Source: Calliphora vicina (lineage: Eukaryota > Arthropoda > Insecta > Diptera > Calliphoridae). From it: a stretch of DNA of 64,000 nucleotides. A program made the translations under genes and the position numbers. The notes beneath the pieces are model-generated. The model worked only from the letters and a program-made list of their open reading frames with translations. It did not search any database and was not told where the DNA came from. The DNA lies in assembly GCF_958450345.1 (NCBI RefSeq), contig NC_088780.1:95554226-95618225 (forward strand), written 5' to 3'. Positions 35,775 through 47,700 of the stretch are shown in pieces; the first letter of the stretch is position 1; every line of letters begins with the position of its first letter.

Positions 35775-38700
35775 TTACGCCTTTTCAAATTCCACTTCAA
35801 TGCCCACGGGCAATTCATCCTGGACTTCGGGTGCATGCACTTTACCCGATACCAAAACGAAATCTTTTTCACAGTCCATTACAAAGTACGCAAATGGATG
35901 AGTAATTTCTATTTTCTCGAATGATTCATTGTCTCTAGCCTGGGTATTAGAAGCAGAAAGTGCAATATTTGAGCTGCCTCCCTCATCGACTTTGACATTA
36001 ACAAATTGTACAATTTCATCAACATGCAAATCGCGATCTTCAGAGAGTAGACTTAAGTCGGCTTCATTGCGTGAGAAAAGTTTGGTTAAACCCAAACTCT
36101 TTAGCATAGATTCGGATCGGGAAGTTTCTTCAACTTGGAATTTGGGTAAAACAATGTGTAGATCTTGTTCTTTCATTAGATTTTTGGCCATCTTCAAATC
36201 ACTGGGTTCCAGTTTAGCAATGACCGAGTGCAGACCCTCTAGTTCGTTGGGTAATATGATCATCAGGCTGTATTTCTGGTTCTGAAATAGAAGAAGTTGT
36301 TATTTTAATTGAGTTATGAGTTAATTAGATTATTACTATTAACACAACATTCTATAAAAAAAACTCTTCTTAGTTCCTATTTTTAAAATTTCGATTATTT
36401 GACACGATATCATGGTAATATTTCCATATATCAGATATATTCATGAGAATTTTTGTGAAAATATGTAGGTAGTGGCTAATATATAAGCCAAAATAAATAA
36501 GCCTTCATATTTTAACATATTTTTGTAATCTAATATTCTTAAATAGGCAATATATATCTTGAATTCCACCAAAGAGCACAGAAAAAACACAAGTTTATTC
36601 TTTGAATACTTCCATTATTTTTCTTTTAAAATCAAGATGCAAATGCAATTTTTAGACGCACTTTTGGAAATGTTCTCCATGTAAAATTTTATTATATCCA
36701 ACACCAACATAGTGGGGAGGGAGGGCATCATGTGTTTGTGCTGATGTTTTTATCGTCCAAAAATATTATTTTAACACACACCTTAATGTATACCGATCGC
36801 TCAGAATCTATTTCTGATAAAAATCGATCCATTATTTCACCTAGCCCTTATACAAATGTCCTCCCGGTCATAAATGCTTGATTTACATAGGTATCCACAC
36901 AAATAAGTTTTATATCCAAATAATTGGTAATAGCTCCCATACAAGGGTTTCTTACTTGTTTTCTCAAATATGTAACACTATGCAACAGATGAAGACTTTT
37001 GGAAAAACACACAATCACTACAGTATACCCAGTTTTTCCATTTTGGTGACCAATTTTTTTTTATGGGCCCCCAAAGATTCTGAATATCATTGGGCCCTCA
37101 AAAAATGGTGTCATCAGTTTTTTGCCAACAGCTAATTTAGACTTGGTGATACCGCTTAACTTTATATGGCAATAATATAGCTAACAGTCCGCCAATCAAT
37201 TTTTTTTAACATTTTTTCCAAAAAAATAGAAAATTACGAAGAACAATTATTTTTTCACTTTTTTAATAATAACTTCCAGGCACTCCTAATTTTTCACTAA
37301 CAATATTTAGCAAAGTTGTAGCTACAGTAATGCTGAACAACTCTTGTGAACATATCAATGCAATTTGAACATATCTAGGCACTATAAATAGCTTACAAAG
37401 ATCACTTTATACCTTAAAAATTTTAGTTTTTTTCCTATTTCTTAACGTTAAAACAAAGATCTTTTGTTAAAAAAATATGATCAATTGTACACTTCTTTAT
37501 TGTGGTGGAATAGAAAATAATGGGCAAATCATTAGCATTATGATCCGGGCCCATCACGTTACCCAATCTTGAGCACGCAAGATCGGCTTGATGCAAGATA
37601 TGAAAAAACATTAAAATTTCTGAGAGTGAGCAAGGTTTGTGGAGATTCTGAAGAGTAAATTTAAGCTTTTTATATAATTTTTTTCATATTTGTGGAAACC
37701 TTGGGACTTGAGGATAGATATTTTAGTAAGATGAACTAATTTTGTGTTAAAACTAAAAAAGATTATAATATGGTGATTTTCCATCAAGAAAAATATAAAC
37801 TTTGAATTAATGTAAAATTTTAACGGTTACAGGAGTCACAATGAAATTTGGAAGAAATATAGATCTAAATATTCTTTAGTCAATGACATTTTTACTGCTT
37901 CCAGTCTTTGTTTTCAAATACTGAAATTCCAAAAACGGGGAAAATGTGTTCCAAAAACTGATTTTTTTTAGAAAAGTGCCCACTTTGACGTTATCTACAG
38001 TGTAATAGTAAAAACGCTTTGTATGTATGTAAGATTATAATATGGTGATTTTCTATCAAGAAAAATATAAACTTTGAATTAATGTAAAATTTTAACGGTT
38101 ATCACAATGAAATTTGGAAGTAATATAGATCTAAATATTCTTTAGTCAATGACATTTTTACTGCTTCCATTTGTTTTCAAACACCGAAATTCCTAAAACG
38201 GAGAAAATGTTTTCCAAAAACTGAGTTTTTTTTAGAAAAGTGAGCAGTTCGACGTTATTTACAGTGTAATAGTAAAAGCTCTTTGTATCTATATAAACAC
38301 TATAAAGGGCTATACAAATATGAAGAGCTTTTGAGGATCGGTGCTTTGCGTTTTTAGAATTTTTCACTCAAACCTAAAATTTTGTTTCAAAATTGATCAA
38401 ATTTGGATAAGGCTTAAGTGAGTAAAATTTTACTTTACACGTCTTCTCATTAAGTTCTCTTTCCAGATAATATACAAATTTTATATAATTCCTAAGAAAA
38501 ATTTTTTTTTATAAAAAATCTAGTGACTTTTTTGGGAAAAAACTTAAAAAAATCCACGCATACAAAGTTGAAAAATATAAAAAGATGCTTCAACTTTGGA
38601 TACGTGTAAGTTTTTATAGGGACAAGATAACAAGGACAATAAAATCAAAACAATTTTAGAGGCTTTTTAAACCACTACACAATTTTGAAGTATTGTGGTT

Positions 38701-41700
38701 CCAGTAGTACAAATATGGTCCAAATTTTAAATTCTATGGAGAAGTTTTTTTTGGAATATTGTGAATTTTTTTTGACGTTTCTCTACATAATTTATAATAA
38801 CTCAAAAACAGGTTAGTCCGATATTATTAAAATAAACTTGGAAAAGTTTAAATTTACATAACCTTTAATCCTTTATAGTAGTTTCGGAGTTATAATAACA
38901 AAGTCAGAAACAAAAATATATTTTTTACGTGAAAATAGAAAACTTTTTTGTTTTACAAAACTCATGAAAAATCGAAAATGGCAGAAATTGTTCAGGTTTA
39001 TTACTTTATCGCAAACCCACATATAATAGCAACAAAATGAGATATCGAACATAAAAATCTATGGAGTTTTTTCGAACTTATTAACAATTAAGTGAATTCG
39101 CTAATTTTCCCAAAATTTTACTTTTTTGTTTTACATACAATTGAGTATTTAATGTTCTTCTTTAGAATGATTGAATTTTGAAAACATTTTTCCCATGCAA
39201 TGTACAAATTTTCACATATATATTGCGTTTCAATCGGCTCTGTAGTTTCGGAGTTATAATAACAAACTTAAGCAAAAACAAGTAAGAAAGTATGGCCAGT
39301 AAAAATATTTTTCTTTTAAAATATCAATAATTTATATTTTTGAGTGATTTTCGGAAGTGGGCCTTATATGGGAGCTATGACCAATTACGGACCGATCACC
39401 ATAAAATTAGGTCGTGTGATTTATATCTATATTGAAGTTAACTATGTTGAATTTTGTGTATATACCAACATTTTTAAGCGATTTATGCACGTTAAAGTGA
39501 TTTTCGGAAGCGGGTCTATATGGGAGCTATGACTAATTATGGACCGATCGTAACAAAATTTGGTGACATGAATTTTGTATATATAAAACTTATTTGGAGA
39601 GAAATTTGTGTAGATACATAGATAAATTAAACATTTATGACCGATAAAGTCCAATTTCGAGGAGACATTTGTATGGGGGCTAGGTGAAATAACCGACCGA
39701 TTTCAGCCAGTTTCAATAGGCTTGGTCCTTGGACCGAAAAAGTAATATGTACCAAATTTGATCGAAATATCTTCAAAATTGCGACCTGTACTCTGCGCAC
39801 AAGGTTTACATGGACACAAGGTTTACATGGACGGACATCGTTTAATCGACTCAGAAAGTGATTCTAAGTCGATCGGTATACTTTAAGGTGGGTGTTAGAC
39901 TAATATTTTTGGGGGTTACAAACATCTGCACAAACGCATAATACCCTCCCCACTATGGTGGTGTAGGGTATAAATATATGTTTTATGTGAAAATAGGAAA
40001 ATCGTGGAAAATCGAAAACGGTAGAAATTGTTCAGATTTATTGCTTTATCACAAATCCACATGTAATAGGAACAAAATGAGATATTGACTATAAAAATCG
40101 ATGGATTATTTTCGAATTTATTCACAATTTTCGATTTTTCATGATTTTTTTAAAACTTGAAATTTAAAAAAAAATTTAATTTTTTTTAATTTTTTTTTTT
40201 GGAAAATTGTGAATTTTTTTGGACGTTTCTCGATATAATATATAATAACTCAAAAATAATAATAACCGATGTTATTAAAGTAAACTTAGATAAGTTTAGA
40301 TTTCAATAGCCGTTTATATATTGGGGCTTAAGCGGCTCAGTTTCGGAGTTATAGTAACAAACTCAGCCTAAAAATATATTTTATACGTAAAAATAGCAAT
40401 TTTTTGTGTTTTAAAAAACTCATGAAAAATCGAAAATGGCAGAAATTGTTCAGGTTTAGTACTTTATCGCAAACCCACATATAATAGCAACAAAATGAGA
40501 TATCGAACATAAAAATCGATGGAGTCTTTTACAATTGATATACATAAAATTGAGTATTTAATTTTCTTCTTTTGAATGAATTTTGAAAACATTTTTCCCA
40601 TGCAATGTACAAATTTTCACATATATATTGCGTTTCAATCGGCTCTGTAGTTCGGAGTTATAATAATAAATTTAAGCAAAAAATATATTTTTTATGTGAA
40701 AATAGAAAATTTTTTGTTTTAAAAAAATAATGGAAAATCGAAAACGGTAGACTTGTTGAAATTTATTGCTTTATCGCAAAGGAACAAAATGAGATATTGA
40801 CTGTAAAAATCGATGGATTATTTATTACAATTTTCGATTTTTCTTGATTTTTTTAAAACTCGAAATTTAAAAAAAAAATTGAACATAAATATCTCTTTAT
40901 CTAAAATAGATAACCTACATATTTTTGTAGATCTTCTCAAGGACTATCTATATTTTAAATTTCAGCTCATTCGGATCATAAATGGATTTTTGGCGATTTT
41001 TTTTTAAATGTGAGACTTTGAGGGGCCACTAACTGATCCCCATTCCGCCTACGAAGCTGAACAACTGTAAATCAACTCCAAAACATCTCTGCCGAGAAAA
41101 TATAAGAGCACAACATAGAAGTGTGGACTTTATTATACTATTTTAACAAAAAATATTTGTTTTAGCGTCAATAAATAGTTAAAACGAAAATTTTTAAGGT
41201 GCAAAGTGATCTTTATGTACTATTTAGAGTGCCTAGACACGTTCAGAATGCAATGAAAAAACCAGAAGAATGTAGTTGTTGCTGAAAAAATTAATTGATG
41301 AACATAAATTTTTAGTGAATAAATTTCGGTAAAATAAAAAATTTATAAATCTTAAAATTATCGAATTTTTTGGCTTCTTTTTTGAAAAATATTTTTTGGA
41401 AAAAAACCATCAACATTTTTAGTGAATACAATTTGTAATAAAAAAAATCTTAATTTTAATTTTCTTACCTCATATGGCAAACATATAATTTTAGCATTTA
41501 AATTCTCCATCTCAGCCATATAAAATTTACCGCGAGCATGCATCATGGGAGCTTTCATGGCATCTTCAGAGGTCATAAAGAAAAATTCATCGATCTCACG
41601 TTGTTCTCTGAATTCAGTAGCCCAATTGCCTCTAAAGTAAAGGCCATTGAAAAGTAACATTTTTGTTTTGGAGCCAATATCACGGCCTGTAATAGAATTA

Positions 41701-44700
41701 GCACTCAATGCAGAAGTGATATCATCCCTGCGGAAGAGACTGCGGCCACCAAAAGCCTATAAAAGTAAAGAAAATCAAATTAAAATTCCAAACAAAAACG
41801 TGATTTAATTTGCTTTTATACAAGTTTTTTTTTTTATTATTTTTGTATATTCTATTTTAAACTTACACTTCTTGCTGAACTAACATGCGTTTCTAAAGCC
41901 ATCATTATTTCAGCTGGTGAACCTTTAGAGGCTTCATCTAAAACAGTTTCCAGTTTTTGCAAGGGCAATGTTACCTTCTCAGGTTCATTGGACTCTAAGA
42001 CTTCTTGTATGGGTATTAATAACTTGGCCACCGCTACAGCATCATCAGCTTCTTCAGTGTCTTTGTAGTTTTTCAATACTTTTTCATTTTCTTGTACAGT
42101 TTCATTTTCTTCTAAGTTCAAATCATCTTCACGTTTGGTTTGATCCTTAGAATCAAGAACACCAATATCATCATTATCATCATCATTGCTGCTGGCATCA
42201 GCAACAGGTTTTTCATCAAGATTTTCTAGTTTTTCAGCCAAATCAATTGCAGGCTGTTTAGTTTCTTCTTCATTTAGTTGTGCTGTTGTTGTGGCCTTAA
42301 GATCATTTTCTGTTTGTGACTCTTCTTGTTGTTGGGCTTTTTGAATCTCTTCAATTATTTGTGGTTTTTCCACATACTGTTTATCATCCACAAAACGATC
42401 AAATTTAGAAGTCTCTTTTTCTATTATCTCTTCACCATAATTGTCGGTATACGAACCCACTGTAGTAAAGCCAAGACCATGAGTGCTCTCATCATCGTCA
42501 TCATCATCATCATCAACTTTTAAACGCTTCAATGTCTCAAACCCAATAACATCTTTGCTATTGTTGGTGGTGCCATCCAAATCTAAGAATGCATCAGGCT
42601 CAAAGCCATCATATTCATCATGACTTATATCCTTAACATCTACATAATAATTGTCTTGAACAAGTTGCTTAAAATCTTCTCTGGCTGTAAAATTGCGATA
42701 GATGTACAACCAAGTTTGGAAGGAAGGCTCTGCACCCAATATTTTAGTTTGATATTTGGATAAAATTGTTTTAAACGAGTCTCTCAGTGCGGCACGTTCT
42801 TTGGGGTAGCCCAACACATTGTAGAATTCATCGTAGGTATCACCTTGTGTTGCTTCAGCTAAAATTGCCAGCATAGTAGTGACACCTAGTGGAGAATGTA
42901 CTTGATTGCCGTCAATGTCATTGTAGGATTTTAGTAAATTTGTAGCGATAATCTGGGAGGCCTTGCTGGCATATGATGTTGATGTTTCACTTTCGGTCTT
43001 AGTGGGCAAAGCTGTAATGAAGCTTAGGCCGAACAATACAAGAGCTGAAAGGAATAAAGAAAATTATTTTAAGTTATATTGAAAATAGTAACCTATGGAA
43101 AATTATAGACCATATAGTATTTTGTACTGATTTATACATCAATCAAATGATATATCATGATAGTAGAAAATTAATATTTTTGTAAATTTTCTAAAGGATA
43201 TTTTTATTCGATATTTAGCAATGTTCAATTTAATTTTAAATTCAATATTTTGTTATGAGTCTTAACATTTGATTTTAAAAAGAATTCAATACATTAACTT
43301 TTTTAATACATTACAAATTTTGCTGAAATTTCTCCTGTTTAATTACCATTACACTGTTAGAAAATGTAAAAGCTGCGCAATATGTAATTAGCACATCTAC
43401 TTAAGATAGTATTATTTCAACTCCTATATACAGATCTGAAAACAAGTAAGAAAGTTTAGTCGGTCCAGTCCGACCTTATAATGTCCTACACCGAGTATAT
43501 GAGCAAAAACTGTTTACTTTATAAATTTAAAATTTTTCCATTTGGCGAATGGACGCAAAAGTTATAGCGGTTTAAATATAGGTTTAAAATATTATTTCAG
43601 AAATAGTAAAGAATTAAAGACTGATTAATATATATTACAAAAATAATAGATATGGGTCGATATATCGAGCCCTTAGCGCCAAATTATCGTAAGCGACATT
43701 TTTAAAATTTTTGTTTTATTGCAGAAATTAAAATTTTATGGACCGACTGATGTTTTAGCGTTCTCAGAATATAAAAATTGTTAATAACATCAAAAATATA
43801 TTTTATCGTAAGTCATTGCTTATATTTCACAGTAAACAAATTTTATAGTAAGCGACACACAGTGGTATAGAAAAAAAGGAGGGAAATAAATCTGTAACTT
43901 CTAAATGGTTAGATTAGTTTGAATGAAATTTCACATGCGCAAAGAAGAAGTGTTGTCGAGTTTAAGTTTTGAACGTGGAGCTCTTGAGCCCATCAGGGGC
44001 GTGGCCAAGGTCCCTCAAAGTAGGACGCCTCGGGTATGTTACATTTTTAAAAAAAATATACATATAGAATCTTCTCATCGAGCACTACAAAAAACCTCGT
44101 CGTAGCTATCAGTTATCTATTATAGCTTAGGAGATATTAGAATTTGAAAATTAATTTTCAACATTTTTACCCACCCTACTCCAGTTTGATAACACCGTAT
44201 CCAAATATTTCCCGATTTTCTCCAGTTTTCCTTTATTGGACTAACAACACATGTATGTGTCAAATGGAAAAATAATTGTTTAAAAATAATGACTAAGTCC
44301 AAAGTTATATGCATTTGAATTTAAAAAATTTTAAGAAGGCGATTTTTCGCTAATTTTTTGGGAAAAAAGAACTTTTTTTCTTTTTGAGTTATCGCAAAAA
44401 ATTTCTAAGAGGATGTATATGGAATTTCTACTTTCTGAAAGCTAAGTTCTCATAAATTATTTTCGAGGAAAACAAATTTCAAAATTATTGTTACCGTCTT
44501 TTCAAAAAACACATATTTTTTATATAAAATAAAATTTTAGGGCAAAAATTCTCAAATCGCGTATCCGATATCAAAATATAATAACCGCTTATAGATGGCT
44601 TAATATGTTTCTAATTATTTTGTAAAGGGTCCCGATAACCCAGATACTGGTATGGATATTGTAGCCAAAAAACTAAAAATTACCATTTTGATAATATATT

Positions 44701-47700
44701 TCAAAATTCGTTTTTATTTTTCCATTTTAAATAGAAAACTCTATATAACTGTGAAATTTAATTAAAACCTATTTATAAATAAAAAAATTTCAATTTGAAA
44801 AATTTTTATCTATGCAAAACCTCAATAAAAGTCATTTTTTGTCATATTCTTCAATAAAGTATTCCATGAATTTTTAATTGTCAAAAGTTATCAATATTTT
44901 TAAAAAATAGACAAATAGCTTGAACGAAATTATATTATATCGCATCATAACATTTTTAATTCTATGTATAAATTTCAAAATAATACAAAAAAACCTTCAC
45001 CTGTAAAATTTGTGTTTTGTCACTTACGATAATTTGGCGCAAAGGGCTCGATATATTCAGTGACCCATTATGAACCGATTAGCAAACAAATTTGTAGCAT
45101 GATTTCTGTGCATATAAAACCTATTTCGGTAGGAAATTTTTATGGGAGCTTGGTGAAATAATTTAAGGAATTCATCTAATTACAAAAGGCCAAAGCGTAA
45201 ACTATTTTTTTTAAATATATCTTCAAAATTGCGACCTGTACTTTGCGCACAAGGTTTACATGGACAACCAGCCAGACGGATGGATAAATTAAATTTACTC
45301 AGGAAGTGATTCTAAGTCAATCGGTCTATTTACTTTAAGGTGGGTGTTAGGCAAATGTTTTTTGGCGTTACTAACAACAGCTCAAACTCATAATACCTTC
45401 CCCACTAAGATGCTGGTAATGGATGGCATTTTTGAGGTAAATATAAACTTGTAAATTTACCACTACAGATAGGAAAACGAGTTAAGAGGTTACAATGTTA
45501 CAAATATAAACCAAATTTGATCAGTTTTTATAATATAAAATAAAAAAAGTTAAACTACAAAGTTATCTCTTATAGTTTTATAGTTTTATTTATGTGTGAG
45601 TTTTGAAATCAATTTAATTTTGAAATGATTGCAAAGTATGTAAGAGGAAACATATCACATTGCAAACATCCGGTACATTGCTGGAATATACTTTTACACA
45701 GTATATATGTATATAACAGTGGTGATGTCTCAAATCCATGTAAACCGAAAATTATGACCAAATAGACGCAAGCGCCAAAAATCAAATTTTTGTATTGGAA
45801 GGTTTTTTTAAATATCCTTGATGGAGGTCTAAGTATTACCATGAAATTGAGTATGTACTCACTGTTACTTCTTAACTATACATTGCATTTATTTTATTTC
45901 ATATATTTCCAAGATAACGGGTATTTATGTCGCTTACGTCCTTTTCGCTGGCAGTTATGCCCTTCCAATTTTATTAAAAACACAACTTAATGTTTACATT
46001 TTAAATATTTTCTTACAGTGTAAGTAATACTTCACTTCATCTGATTTCCTTACAATTTACACCACTTATATCTGACCTAAAATGGAATACAATTCTCATG
46101 TATGGGCCGGTGCTTCGAAGTCTATTTTGGAGTTACTCGATCACGTACAGGAGAGGGCTAAGGTGCTTATCGGTGACAGTAGGGTATCCAACTCTATAGA
46201 TTCTCTGGAGCATTGTCGCAATGTGGGTTGTGTTTCATTGTTTTATCGATACTACAATGGAATGGTTCTGATGAAATTAGAGAACTTGTTCCCGATACCC
46301 GTAGTTTCTCACGAAATATGCATTCATCAGCGAGGGCTCATCCATTCGTGGTCGATTGGTCAGTGGATCGCACAACACACTACAGAGAAAATTCGTTTTT
46401 CAGCCGTACCGTCCGTATGTGGAATAAACTTCCTGTCGAAGTATTTCCTGTCCCTTTCAATGTAGGAAAATTCAAATCAAATGTCCAAAAACACTACTCC
46501 CTCTATCCTCCTTCCCATAACCTATTTGCCTAGTTCCAACACAATGCATTGCATGAGTAGGGGTCATCACCTGAGTGCTGGTCCAAGCAAAAAAAAAATT
46601 GGTTTTGCTGTAAAATCATAACTGTACATTACACACCGATGGTATTTTGTGAGATGATGCGAATGATCGAGATCTATCTATGTTTATCAAAAAACGAAAA
46701 TCTATAATCATGGCGCTTACGTATTTTTGGCGGTTATGACTCGAAATTGTCCAGAAAATTATAAAATCGTTTCATTCCGGGAATTTTTTTAATACTAAAT
46801 TAAACTGAATAATCTGTTACTGGAAAAATGTATGGATATAATGAAATCGTTCAACAAATCCAGCAACAAATTTGGCCATCACAATGAATCTGAATTCTGC
46901 AATTTTAAGATGAAAACTTATATAGATTTCTTCTTCTTTAATTGCAATCGGATATTTAGAACCCGAGCTGAAAATCGATTGAAAGTTGTAAAATTCGGGA
47001 TTAGCACCAAAATTTCTTGATATTTTCTATTGAATTTTGAGTTTTGAATTTGATTATTTTGACAATTGAATATACAATTTTCGTTATTGGTTGAATTTCA
47101 AATACAAGAATTATTGAATAGATAATTTTCGTAATTGAAAACACATTTTTGTTATTTTTTGTGTTTCAGTTACGAAAATTATCTATTCAATAATTTTTGT
47201 ATTTGAAATTCAACCAATAACGAAAATTGTATATTCAATTGTCAAAATAATCAAATTCAAAACTCAAAATTCAATTGAAAATATCAAGAAATTTTGTTTT
47301 TGAGCAAATGAATACTTGATTTAATTATGAAATAATTGAAACCAGTTCAATATGGGATAAATGTTTGAATTGAAATATAATTTTTTCTGTGTAAGCAAAT
47401 ATTTTTTTTAAATAGTTTTTTAATTTTTTTTCTGGAAATAGAATTTAGAACAAAAAAATTTTTTTGATGAAAACAAATTCAGGTTAAAAAATGTTTTTCC
47501 AGATTTTGACCCATTGTAGGTCCAACTTACTATAGCCTTATATATATCGTTGCAATGGACTTTGAAATATTTGTATTAAAGACTTAGTAATCCAGATATA
47601 GATTAAAAATAAGGCAAAAATCGAGGTTATCTCAGCCATTTGTGGGCCGATTTTGTGGATTTTAAACAGCAACCGAGCCGGAAGAATTCCTGATATATTA

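Larger units (their letters stand above)
37080..41330. repeat. family F repeat region in serpin intron 3
   Basis: Inverted outer segments (37300-37450 against 41140-41300: aaagatcactttataccttaaa and its complement with gtgcaaagtgatctttat) enclose dispersed direct copies of a unit with gaaaatcgaaaatggcagaa. Copies start near 38967, 40005, 40421 and 40735. No transposase frame was recognised. Confidence 0.55.

Noticed and set aside
35929..36285. 118-codon + strand frame
   Set aside because: Shadow of the last serpin exon on the opposite strand.
41968..42523. Short + strand frames of 60-65 codons
   Set aside because: Antisense shadows of the acidic serpin exon.
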